Shown here: positions 42,169 through 52,244 of the stretch, in pieces
How the letters are laid out: every line of letters begins with the position of its first letter
Numbering within the stretch: position 1 is the stretch's first letter
NCBI GenBank assembly: GCA_028753945.1
Contig: JAPNXP010000015.1
Span: forward strand, 3,348,001 to 3,412,000
Length of the DNA stretch: 64,000 nucleotides
Origin: Hexactinellida sp. DTS-2022
Lineage: Eukaryota > Porifera > Hexactinellida
Direction: 5' to 3'
Notes under the pieces: model-generated
Database searches by the model: none
The model's input: the letters and a program-made list of their open reading frames with translations, nothing else
Told to the model about the DNA's origin: nothing
Made by a program: the position numbers and the translations under genes

Positions 42169-44097
42169 CTATTTGAAAATATTTTTCTTCCAGAACCCAA
42201 CAGAGAACGCACCATCTGTCTCAGGAATCTGAGTCTTATGATCGTCTAAGTACTTCTGTAGCCTCGCTATAGACGGGTTGTGTTTAGCTGAAGAAACAGA
42301 GCTCAGTCGTTGTATGCAGTCACTACTCGCTAGCTGGATTAGCTTAATGAACTGACTACCGTATACCAATCCCATTCTGTACCCCATGAATTCAAACGCC
42401 TCATGTAGAGCCACGTCAGATACCCCTGGGACAATTGGGCCCTGTAGAATACGCACTAGCCAATCCCAGGCACTAGCTAGTCCGTGGAAATGCGTCTTTA
42501 TAGGAAACACACTGTTAATGCCTTCTATAGGGAACTGCATTATACAGGCGTATAATCTCAGAATCCCTTTGATACGCACTGTGAATTCCTCCAAATTCTC
42601 AAGCTTTCCTTCCTTCCGTCTGTATCCGATGGATAGCAGGTACCGCTCTGTGTCCAGAGGTGCGTCTGGGGAGGGGAACAAGGGGGCCGTGAGGGGACAG
42701 GCTCTGTATAGGGCGGCTATAAGGAGGCGAGCGAGGGACGGGTGGTTAGAACAGAGACAGACAGCCACACAAGCGATAGGGTGAGCTGCTTTCGAGTTTG
42801 ATGATATTTCTTGTTCGCCTTTTTTGATGAGTTTAGCCGTGATGAGGTTAGAGCAGTAGTCGAGTTCATCTTGGGACTCGGCTTTGAATGTGATATTAAG
42901 CGCAGATACTGTTTGTCCACTTAGCAGGGAGTGTAGTAGGTTTATCTTATCCATTAGAGAGTCCATGTCGTGTGAGGAAATAGCATTAATCGTTGTGTTA
43001 GCTATTCGTTTGAAATTAACAATTTTCTCTTTCGACCATTTTTTATCCCAGGCGCTGCATTTTAACTCTAAATCTTCCAATTGTGTTATTAGTTCCTTTG
43101 GTTGGAGTGTGGGAGCTAATTTCGTGGGGCTTTTTAGGTTTGAAAGTTTGAAGAAGTTTCCTGGAAAATCTTGAGGGTTTTTAGAAGGGTTTATTGGTGT
43201 GCTTGTGGTTAATGTCTGAGGCTGAGGTGCTGTATGAATAGACAATTGTTGTTGTAAAAGCATTTGGTGTTGATGTTGTTGTTGTTGCAGTTGTTGTTGT
43301 TGCTGTTGTTGCTGTTGTTGTAGTTGCTGTTGGTGTTTCTGTGTTTCAATATCTGTTTGATGCCTGTTTGAAATTTCGTCGAGTTGTCTTGCATATAAAT
43401 TAACTTTTTCCATTTCAACACACAACTTATCGAATGCATTATCAAGATCGCTAACTTGATTGTAACTACGATTTTCGTATTTCAAAAACTGTTTGTCAAT
43501 TCTATTCCTACATTCACAAGATTCACTGTATATCTGTGTACTTTTCAATGATTCAGGAAAGTTAGAGAGTAAAAGCTTGAATCGATCAAGTTTGTTAGAA
43601 AAGTCTGTAATTTCCTTTGCTAAACTTGAGTATTTATCAACCAAAATGGATTGTTTTCTAAAAGACTCAAGATTACTCATATTTATATTACTTTTTTTCG
43701 CAAATTTTTCTCTTATCTCTTTGATAGATTCACTCTCGTTAACATCAAAATTATCTAAAACATTTCGTCGTGAAATAGGTTTAGGCGCGGTTTTACTTTT
43801 TCTCCTAGTGCTCAGCTGTTCCATCATTTTTAAATGTATCGGTTGAGAAAAGTCATTACTCTCTCCACCAAATAGAGTATCTGTAAAGGAAATAGTAATA
43901 TTGCATAGGGCATTTCTCTGCTGGAAGAGATTATCTTTATTTGAATCAGCTGGTGAGTTTACGTCTGATCTGCAATCTAAGAATTCTTCCTGATCGTTTT
44001 CTTCGGAGATAATCAGCTGATCGAGTATACTGTGTAAACTCTCGTTGATCCTTCCACTTGCATTAAATTCCGTTGTTTGGTATTGAGATTCAATCAT
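42169..44097 (-). CDS. GLE1: mRNA export factor GLE1
   Basis: 642 residues from ATG 44097 (the frame extends a few codons upstream but only with a GTG). The C-terminal half is the GLE1 HEAT-like domain: HPIACVAVCLCSNHPSLA, LLIAALYRACPLTAP, EFTVRIKGILRLYACIM, SAWDWLVRILQGPIVPG and ALHEAFEFMGYRMGLVYG. The N-terminal half is predicted coiled coil with a long Gln-rich run (about residues 265-300) coded by CAG/CAA with interruptions. GLE1 binds IP6 and activates the DEAD-box helicase DDX19 at the nuclear pore during mRNA export, and also acts in translation. The symbol is secure from the C-terminal domain. Confidence 0.92.
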   Translation of the reverse strand: MIESQYQTTEFNASGRINESLHSILDQLIISEENDQEEFLDCRSDVNSPADSNKDNLFQQRNALCNITISFTDTLFGGESNDFSQPIHLKMMEQLSTRRKSKTAPKPISRRNVLDNFDVNESESIKEIREKFAKKSNINMSNLESFRKQSILVDKYSSLAKEITDFSNKLDRFKLLLSNFPESLKSTQIYSESCECRNRIDKQFLKYENRSYNQVSDLDNAFDKLCVEMEKVNLYARQLDEISNRHQTDIETQKHQQQLQQQQQQQQQQLQQQQHQHQMLLQQQLSIHTAPQPQTLTTSTPINPSKNPQDFPGNFFKLSNLKSPTKLAPTLQPKELITQLEDLELKCSAWDKKWSKEKIVNFKRIANTTINAISSHDMDSLMDKINLLHSLLSGQTVSALNITFKAESQDELDYCSNLITAKLIKKGEQEISSNSKAAHPIACVAVCLCSNHPSLARLLIAALYRACPLTAPLFPSPDAPLDTERYLLSIGYRRKEGKLENLEEFTVRIKGILRLYACIMQFPIEGINSVFPIKTHFHGLASAWDWLVRILQGPIVPGVSDVALHEAFEFMGYRMGLVYGSQFIKLIQLASSDCIQRLSSVSSAKHNPSIARLQKYLDDHKTQIPETDGAFSVGFWKKNIFK

Positions 44098-44408
44098 TAT
44101 AAATTCACTCACCACAATATCAAAATTGAAGAAAAATTATCAAAAAATAACTCGTAAAATTACTTATACAAACAAACAACACCAAAATAAATAACATAAA
44201 TTATATGTATATAATATATATTTTCATATTCTCTTAAAAACAATTGTATAAATGAGTACATATAATTATTTCAATCAAAATACACGGCAAATGAGGGATC
44301 AAAATATAGAAGCAGTATCTCAATTGAAATCCAATAATGCATGAAGTTACAATTAACCAAAAAAAAAAAGAGTAACAATCTTGTAAAGATGGAGACTGGG
44401 CTGAACAA

Positions 44409-47400
44409 TCAAGCTTTCTCGTTGGGACCAACATTTCCTTTTGAAGTCAAAGTAACACCGTGGAAATCCTTAATTTGCTCCTGGAACGAAGCGGGTAAAG
44501 AACGAAAGATATTTTTGTGGTGAAGATTATTCGAGATTATCACAAAGACGCATAGCATTTTAAGGCTAGGCTCTAACTCTAAGATGTGCGTGTCATTTAA
44601 ATCTACCAAATAATCGTCACTATTGCCAGTGAAAGTATGCTCGTATTCGTTCTTCTCCATTGTACTGGTTGAAGGAGAGGCCCCTCCGAACATAAATATC
44701 TATAGATACAGTATAAGGTTTTGCTATATATGGCAGATAATCATGGGTACAGTAGAACCTCGTTAGTACGAACACGGTCAATACGAAATTCTGGTTAATA
44801 AGTCAGTATTTCAGTCCTCTTCAAAGCCTTTTCAATATAAATGATATTAGTAAATAAGAATTCCGGATAAAGCGAACGTATTTGGATGGTCCCCTTGGTG
44901 TTCGTACTAACGAGGTTTTACTGTATATATTAAAAGGGATTTAATCGAGTTTTTCATACAAAAAGGACAAATTTTTGATTAATTGAGTTTGAGATCATAA
45001 AAATTAAAAAATATTTAGAAGATAAAAAATATTGAGGTAAGAGAATCCCTGCTGATTGAAACAAAAGACTTGTAAGATAATTTTACTCATATCTGATAAT
45101 TAAATTCACAACGTTGCATAATAAGCTGTGAAATATAAGTGATTAATAATGCAAATTATTTGGAAACAAAAGCCTCAAATTACCTTACAATCCAGTTGCT
45201 AAATTTACTAAGTATAAATAGTTTGATGTAGTCTTTGGATTTATTTGCAAAATAAAACAATATTTCACAGTGATATGGAGAATGCATCAATATATATAAT
45301 TTTCGCGTTTAAATCTGTGAAAACAGGTTTTATAATTATAACATTATCAGCATGCGTGGCAATGATTTTCTGGAGTATATACTTGCTAAACGAGATTCTA
45401 TTAGCGAGAAAAAGGTTGAAGTACTCAATTAAATATATCATCAATGGAAATATAAGTACAATAAAACGCAAATGTAAGACGGATAAATGGAAGAACGCAT
45501 TATTGCTATTGATTTGTATTTCAGAGTCATTGTCTAACCTATTCGCTGGGTTGTCCACTGGAAGCGGATTCAATCTATTCAATAAAACAGAAGGTTGCGT
45601 CAATGGATTCTCAATTGAATCATACCAACTGGTCTTATTTCCAGCCGCTTCAATGCTATTTATGGTAATATCATTCTCGTCGCTTAACATAATTACTGTT
45701 TTCTTCATTGGAATATACTCATACCACACAGAGAAAAACAATATTAAGAAACTCCTGGTATTTCTTTGCATACAAACATGCGTTTTAATTCCAATACTAA
45801 TGATCCCCTATACAGTCGTCTATGGAATGTTCATTTGTATCTGCCTTATGGTAATATTCTCCTACAAATGGATTAAAAATACGCAACGGTTATTGTTATA
45901 CCTGAAATGGCGTTTTGAAGATATGCGAGCTGAATGCCCTTTGAGTGCAAATCAAATTAGAATTATGAGGAAAAGATACAAACGGTTAATCTATATTATA
46001 ATATTCGTACTACAGTCAACAATAGCAAGCTTATTCTTTGATTTTCTCTACCAAATCATAAGGCTATATAGAAATAAATGCACACAGTATTACACACTTC
46101 AATACCTAGATCAACTCTTGACCTCTCAAGAAATTAACATATCCCTTGATACATTGGATGTACTAGTTACGCTAACTTTGGTACCAGTTTCAGGTATCCT
46201 GTTAATACCTTACGTGGCGTATACAATGGGGTATATGGTAAGGATTGTGTGGAAGTGTGTGGCATGCAAGAGAATACGGAGTGATAGCATATTAACCCAA
46301 TCTCTATTGAAGTATTGAGTAATGTATGTAATAAAAGTTTGTATTTTGTAAATATGCTCAATTCTTGTGAATGTATGTTGTAGTAATTAATTAAAAGGAA
46401 AGAGAAGGAATTTCTAATGTAATTTTCAGACCAATTTTTAAATCAGTCGACTCCGCTTAATAGAGCCACCGGTTAATAAATTTCTTCGCTTAATGGGGTA
46501 AAATTTCACAGGATTTATAGGACGGAATGACAGTGGCTTAAAATATTTTCGGTTAATAGATTTCTCTGCTTAATCGGGTCAAAATAACCTGGTCCCGAGG
46601 TTACTCTATTAAGCGAGGCGACTGATTAAAATTCATCTTTAGCCAGTTATATATTACAAATGTATGGCTGATATAAAAGTAAATTAAAGTTACTATATGT
46701 ACTGTATTATAAGCCCTTAAATTAAAGTACTACTGTGTTTACCTTGGAACCGATAAGACAAGTGCCAGCTCTCCGTCTGGCGCGAGGTCGCTTGCCCCAG
46801 GGATTCAAACGTGTCCAATGGTATGTCTCTGTGTTGAATAGAAACAGATCATTAAAATGCTTGTAAGAATTCTTACTTCCACCCCCGAATATAATAATTC
46901 CATTTCTGTACTTTATGGCCGAGTGGCTTCTTCTGCCTTCTGGGGCGACGCCGATTGTTGAAAGCTCTTCCCTACAACATTATACGGTAAACTATACAGT
47001 CAACTCCCGTTATAACGAAGTGCTCGGGACCGTAGTTTCATTTTGTTATAAGCGGAGTTTGTTATAAGCAGAATTATTATAACCGTAGTTCGTTATAACC
47101 GGAGTAAAATCAATAGCTTAGAGGCTATATGGGATTTAAATGACTTCGTTATAAGCGGAATTTAGTACATCCATTTCGTTGTATACGAAGTTTTAATAAT
47201 GTAATAAGATAGAAGGATTTCCGGACCATTGAATGACTTCGTTATAAGCAGGTACTTCGTTATACCTTACTTGGTTATAACGGGAGTTGACTGTACATTC
47301 TATGCAAGCTGTTCCATAGAAATAGTACATAGTTACGGGAATTCCATAGAATAGCTGAATACCTATGGTAATTCCATAGAAATAGCTGAGTACAATAGCT

Positions 47401-48766
47401 AAGCCATGTTGGAATATTTCCGAACATTTTCAATGTATTCAATAGAAACTAAAAGTAAATCTGCTTTTTTCAAAATTAATTTCAGATTTCTAGGAAATTA
47501 AAGTTTCAATGTGGATATGATAATACTCTTAGTAATTAATTAAGCAAACTAACCATAATGCAAGTTCTTTGTTGTAACAGTACATTGTATTATTGTACTT
47601 CCTTGAACCTCCATAGTAAAAGTCAAGGTATTCTCCACCGAAGCAAAATATTTTATTACCAAACGGAGTCAGTGTATGGAAAATTAAATGCATTTTTTCC
47701 ACACACCCGTTTGTAGGGAGTTGTCTCCAAGTTACAGTCTCCATGTCTAGCTCGAATAACTCATTAGAATACCCCATTGTTCGGGAGTAGAAACTCCTTT
47801 CTATGCCCCCGTGTAAATAGGCTAGGTTTCCTTCAGAGCAGCAAGCGTGTGCGTCTCTTTCTAACGGCACGTCTCCTTTGCAGCTAGCGTTAAACCAAAC
47901 ATTGCGAATTATGTCGTAGCATAGCACTAGGTGAGGGGGGCCACCCATCTGAATGTTGAAGCCTCCTAAGAGATAACTTATTAATTATTAACTTAAGGAG
48001 CAGTTAAACGTTATATAACGCTTCCAAGGGAGGGGTAATCAATGTGTGATATGCCATCCTTTTTGTATAAGAAAATGGTAAAAAAAGTGTGTGGTGTATA
48101 ATAATTAGGGGAATTTTAGCTTAAGTAACGTTTGAATGACACTTAATTAAATTGAATAACTGCAAGTAAAATAACATTAGTTATTATACCGTAACAAATT
48201 TTTGCAGGGACTTATCAATAGATATATTTGTAAGCTTATTAAATCTATATTTGTACTCCTATAATGTTGGATTATTCAAATAAAAATTGTTTTTTTCCGA
48301 TCAAATATAACGTCGCAAATAATAACTTACCGATAATAAATATTTTATCTTTAAATGTGACTGCTGTGTGTCCAAACCGTGGATCAGTCTTGGATTCATA
48401 CTCAACAAATTTGTCCGGGCATTTATTATAATCTATCATGTTCGAGCATTCTACTCGCTTTGGATGAGGTTTGTATTCCCAATCGCAGTTGTTGTTAAGC
48501 GGATCCAAACTTTGTATATCCATTGTGACTAATGGATTGGCTCGTTCCATGTCTGTAATTAAGTGTTTGGAACAGTAACCACCGAATGAGTAAATCCGTT
48601 TTGCGAAAGGCGAGTAGAGAGAAGCGTGGTTGACACGGCAGGGGAAATTATTGTACTTTGTAACAAGCCAGTGGTAATTCTGATTGATAGATTCCTGATC
48701 ATTTTCCTTGCTTTTCAAGTCCATGCGATTTAAAGCTGGAATATGTCTAATGAATGGTCCAAACAT
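44409..48766 (-). CDS. KLHDC3: Kelch-repeat protein KLHDC3, four exons
   Basis: Exons 48766-48331, 47965-47554, 46971-46743 and 44699-44409 join in frame (phases 1,2,0) to 455 residues. Kelch blades are seen in each: RVNHASLYSPFAKRIYSFGG, HTAVTFKDKIFIIGG across junction 1, HACCSEGNLAYLHGG, NKIFCFGGEYLDFYYGG, PEGRRSHSAIKYRNGIIIFG, and SKIFMFGGASPS across junction 3. Exon 4 continues with DDYLVDLNDTHILELEPSLK and KMLCVFVIISNNL, matching the conserved KLHDC3 C-terminal tail where the Elongin-binding BC-box lies. KLHDC3 is the CUL2-Elongin substrate receptor for C-degrons ending in -RG or -KG. The last intron (46742-44700, about 2 kb) contains an opposite-strand gene and two repeats. Confidence 0.9.
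44750..44923. mobile_element. Family B MITE, complete copy (KLHDC3 intron 3)
   Basis: 174 bp, start CAGTAGAACCTCGTTAGTAC, end GTACTAACGAGGTTTTACTG, flanked by TA on both sides. The reverse complement matches the copy at 3833-3990 throughout. Confidence 0.88.
45275..46318 (+). CDS. Orphan multi-pass (about seven-helix) membrane protein, nested gene
   Basis: 347 residues from ATG 45275. The frame opens upstream with a TTG, so ATG is chosen. Hydrophobic segments are near residues 14-38 (KTGFIIITLSACVAMIFWSI), 75-95, 120-150, 165-180, 185-200, 250-270 and 295-325. There is a hydrophilic, glycosylation-capable luminal loop (NLFNKTEG) and basic cytosolic loops, a layout like a small G-protein-coupled receptor. 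I see no DRY or NPxxY motif and cannot assign a family. The whole gene lies inside the last intron of KLHDC3 on the opposite strand. It is single-exon, with no sign of decay. Confidence 0.7.
   Translation: MENASIYIIFAFKSVKTGFIIITLSACVAMIFWSIYLLNEILLARKRLKYSIKYIINGNISTIKRKCKTDKWKNALLLLICISESLSNLFAGLSTGSGFNLFNKTEGCVNGFSIESYQLVLFPAASMLFMVISFSSLNIITVFFIGIYSYHTEKNNIKKLLVFLCIQTCVLIPILMIPYTVVYGMFICICLMVIFSYKWIKNTQRLLLYLKWRFEDMRAECPLSANQIRIMRKRYKRLIYIIIFVLQSTIASLFFDFLYQIIRLYRNKCTQYYTLQYLDQLLTSQEINISLDTLDVLVTLTLVPVSGILLIPYVAYTMGYMVRIVWKCVACKRIRSDSILTQSLLKY
46412..46660 (+). repeat. Family C repeat, copy 6, split by a MITE
   Basis: The left part TTCTAATGTAATTTTCAG...AATTTTTAAA stops at 46443 and resumes at 46625 with TAAAATTCATCTTTAGCC, which is the next family C block. 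The 46444-46624 element therefore inserted into an existing repeat. Confidence 0.6.
46444..46624. mobile_element. CAGTCGACTC-type MITE nested in family C repeat
   Basis: 181 bp, start CAGTCGACTCCGCTTAATAG, end TTAAGCGAGGCGACTG. Internal sub-repeats of GGTTAATA/GCTTAATGGGG occur. The flanks are AAAT and ATTA, so a TA duplication is not clean. Confidence 0.75.
46997..47293. mobile_element. TA-flanked MITE, family T copy 2 (KLHDC3 intron 2)
   Basis: 297 bp, start CAGTCAACTCCCGTTATAAC, end TTATAACGGGAGTTGACTG, flanked by TA. The interior is built from repeated CGTTATAA(G/C)CGGA-type units, suggesting internal amplification of the terminal repeat. Confidence 0.85.
47997..48143. mobile_element. 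PIF/Harbinger-like MITE, copy H2 (KLHDC3 intron 1)
   Basis: 147 bp with inverted ends (GGAGCAGTTAAACGTTATAT; right end AGTGTCATTCAAACGTTACT on the other strand), flanked by TAA on both sides. It is related to the copies at 30121 and 28325. Confidence 0.75.
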
Positions 48767-50545
48767 TTTAAATTAGGCAATTTAAAAAATGTTTGAATAT
48801 ATATACACCGTAAATATCAAGAAATATGTGCATATTAAAGAGAGTAGTTGATTGTTCTATTTATTTGATAATCTGAGATATATTCACAATATAAATTGGG
48901 ATTCAAAAATATTTATTTTCTTATATAGTTAGCAACAATTTATAAATATTAAATTCCTGAACAAAGATGGATGTATTTAAGGAATTCACCTGCTGTCAGC
49001 CTTATAATGGGAAATAAGTCCACGCACTAGATAAGCCTAGTTTGAATCTAGGGCCTCTTAATTAAGGGATGCAATATAAGAATGAAGCAACCCAAAAAGC
49101 ATTGACTTCGGCACACAGTGTCCAAACATGCTATTTATAGACATACAATTTAGTGCCACGAGTGGCATTGAAACGAACCTGCTTAGAGAACGCATTAGGT
49201 CAATAGAATCCCAAAATGGTATCGAGAATGTGATTAAATTACGTAATATTTAATTCAATGGAATAGGAATTATGTATAATATTATACGAATTATTGTATT
49301 GGTCCATGTGACAATTCCATTCCATATTGTAGTAGGTCAGATAACGTTTTCAATTAATATTAACAATGTGAACAAAATACAATAATGCGTAAGTTTATAT
49401 TAAGATTGACTAATATTCAATAATGTCGGAAACCTGGCAATTTATGCCTGAATGAGACCATAGGCAAGTCATGATACAAGATTAAGAATGTAGGATCAGC
49501 AATTGTAATCTTAATCCAATAATTAGTTAATAAAATCAAACCCATAATTGCATTCTTTCTTGCTAATCAATAGATTTAATGAATACTGGAATTTAACTGC
49601 ACTAATTTGAGAGAAATAAGAGAGAAAGTACATAGGAACTGTTCAATTTACGTTATGTGGTAGAACGGATTTGTAGATGATCATACAATTTACAAACCGT
49701 AAGATTATAACTTGCAAATTGAAGTGACCGGGAATTGAATTGAATTATCTGTAAATTATCAGTAGTAGTGTTGATCTAGAAAATAAATAAATACATTAAT
49801 ACAGATAATAAATAGAATAAATGTTAAATAGTAACTGTAGTGTACAAGTTAACATCTGGACTATGGATTGAAAATACAGTCGAAACCGGTTTTTTCTAAC
49901 CAATTCTTTGCATGGAAATTAAATAAGAAAAATCCGATAGTTAGAATAAACCGATTGGAAATAGCACAAAAATTTGAATTTCTTACATAGTATTTAGAAT
50001 AAATAGTTAGTTAGAAATACCGATTATTTCGAAAGAAACGGTGTTAGAAAAACCGGTTTCGACTGTATAGCATAAACGGAATGGAATTAGCTTTTATATT
50101 TATACACAAAACTTTACAATCTATTTGTGATAATGATAGAAGCTATTCATAAGGGTAAGTAGACAATTCCTATTATACTTAGACAAACTAATTAGCTAGT
50201 TAAATAGCTGATAGTGATAAGACAATTCCTCTATATAGATAACATTGTTAGGAATGTGCCTGGTAACTAGTATAGAAATGAGAGTGGATTTAAGAGGAAA
50301 TAGAACATCAATGTAAATGAGTTAATTTAACATATTTGATATTTGATATAAGGAAGTAAGATAGTCATACAGGTGTTCCATTTATAATAGAGCGTAGGTT
50401 TATACATAGGTAAGTATAGTCAAAATATCATCAAATAGTCAAATGGCATAATCCTTGATAAATGGTATTATACAACTACATACGTATAGGAAATAATTCC
50501 TATGCATTAAGTGGTTGGTTACAGTAAGGTATTATAGGAATGTAA
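48767..50545. other. Intergenic 1.8 kb, one MITE
   Basis: AT-rich with no supported gene. Contains the complete MITE at 49877-50064. The 5' regulatory region of KLHDC3 and a possible further 3' exon of the neighbouring coiled-coil gene could lie here. Confidence 0.45.
49877..50064. mobile_element. TA-flanked MITE, CAGTCGAAACCGG type
   Basis: 188 bp with long inverted ends: start CAGTCGAAACCGGTTTTTTC, end GAAAAACCGGTTTCGACTG, TA on both sides. Its sequence differs from families B and T although the termini share CAGT. Confidence 0.88.
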
Positions 50546-52012
50546 TTAATTACCTTCAGTAGCTAGCTCTTCTAACTGGTGAGCTATTTTCTGCATTTTA
50601 TAACGTCGTATTTTCTCCTTTCTCTTTTCCTCTCTCGCTCTATCGAACAGTAGACACATCCTCCGTTTCATGTCGATAGCGCGTTGGTATTCATTCGCGT
50701 AATATGCATACACGTCTTTATAGCCTTTGCGGTAGTATAGTTTCTCTTGTTCCAATTGGTAGGCTCGCTCGTTCGCGGTTTTTAGCTCCGAGGAGAGATC
50801 GCGGAGATTCGACCTGAGCCAGCTCATTTGCATTGCGTATTTCTGACTGTACTTCATACGTTTGTGTTCGAGACTGTACTCCAGGCCCTGGTTATCTCTC
50901 AGCACTGAAGATAGGGCCGAGCGGAGCTTTATGACCGCTTGGTACCAGTCTCGGGATCTGTCGTAGAGCTATGTACAGGTAGGGTAAATGTGTAAATCCG
51001 AAACTATATTTTTTCAATGTTACTTGAATTTCAAATATTATTGCGTTTTTGGCATCTTATGTGATGAACCAATTCGACAGTGAAAACTTCAGTAGATCGG
51101 TTCATTATTTCTTAAAGTGTGGGAAAGTATACTGCCGCCTTAACCAAAGGAATTATCCAGGAGCCGAGACGCTCCTTTTGGAGTATGATTTTGGGGAAAT
51201 TTTAATTTAGGAGCGCGAAAATTTGGATTCTCTCCTATACCGTAACATTAATTTATGATTTAGGCGTACGAAAATTGGATCAGACCAGGATTAGGAGCGT
51301 ATTTATAAATGGCTGTTAATAGTACACTGATGTTAATTCATTGTTTGTGTTATAGGTAAGCGTAGGGAGATAATACTGTAGTTAGTTGCATAAATTTTAC
51401 AAAAAAATTGTATGCAAATAATTATAGATAGTAAACTCCGTTTAATTAATCTAATCAAGCACTTAATTAGGTCATCTTTTCCTGGAACAGAATAATGCCA
51501 TAAACTATATAAATATTTTAGGTTAATTGGGTGAACAGCTTAATGGGGTCAAATCTTGCATATTTTTGAATAAAGTCTGGTTTGAATGGTTAAAAATTAA
51601 AAATGCTAATTAACCAATTATTCGATTTGGGAAAAGACTTTGGAGAGTTGATTTTTCTCCAAAAAAAATTAGTTAAATAAGTAAATAAGCTAATTAATAA
51701 ACTAATCAGTTAACCTACATGCTGATTCTCTGCTATAAGGTGTCCGTTTACTCTCCCCATCTCCTGTACGCACTTAATCTTCTGCTTAGTTTCGCCAACA
51801 AGAATGCTCTCCAGTCTCTGCTGGGCCGCGGCAGCTCTCTGGTAGAGCATCAGTCCCGTCTCGCGACTGAGACCGGAAATAGCGCCTGGGGGGGCGTAGT
51901 GGTCTGTGGGGCAATCCTCGTCACTGGGTTGTTCGTCTGGAATGTAGTAGCAGTACTGCTTGCTGTGTCGCTTCTTCTTCTTGGATCTCTTCTTGTCGTC
52001 TTTCTCACTCAT
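50546..52012 (-). CDS. Orphan coiled-coil protein, two exons
   Basis: Exon 1 52012-51719 (donor GTAGGT) and exon 2 50968-50546 (acceptor ACATAG) join in phase 0 to 238 residues. The N terminus is strongly basic (KDDKKRSKKKKRHSK), followed by a Pro/Tyr-rich patch (YYIPDEQPSDEDCPTDHYAP). The rest is predicted helix and coiled coil (SLEHKRMKYSQKYAMQMSWL; NERAYQLEQEKLYYRKGY; REEKRKEKIRRYKMQKI). The stop overlaps a GGTAATTAA that could also serve as a donor, so the gene might continue. I do not recognise the family. The intron carries a family D repeat. Confidence 0.55.
51151..51321 (+). repeat. Dispersed repeat family D, copy 2
   Basis: About 170 bases aligned with 33862-34051; the two differ mainly by scattered substitutions, including GGAGTATGATTTTGGGGAAA in this copy. 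It lies in the intron of the orphan coiled-coil gene. Confidence 0.75.
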
Positions 52013-52244
52013 GTCTGTCGGGCTAATTGTAAGGTTTATAGCAATACAGGGGAACCTGAAAATAACGGGGACATAAGGGTTACATTTTAAAACAATTAAA
52101 TTAATTAATCCTTAGAAATTAACCCATTATTTCGTGGGTTTAATAGGAAAGATCTCAAATAGCGAAAATATAAATCTTTCAAAACTTACATTACGAGCAG
52201 TTCCTATTGAATAAAAACGGAATAAGACAATACAATATATACTA

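Noticed and set aside
44409..44693. A 94-residue stand-alone gene
   Set aside because: Its sequence matches the KLHDC3 C terminus, it has an acceptor just before it, and it joins in phase to the exon ending at 46743.
48990..49060. tRNA-like GTTTGAATCTAGGG box
   Set aside because: No matching acceptor stem, D arm or anticodon arm around it.
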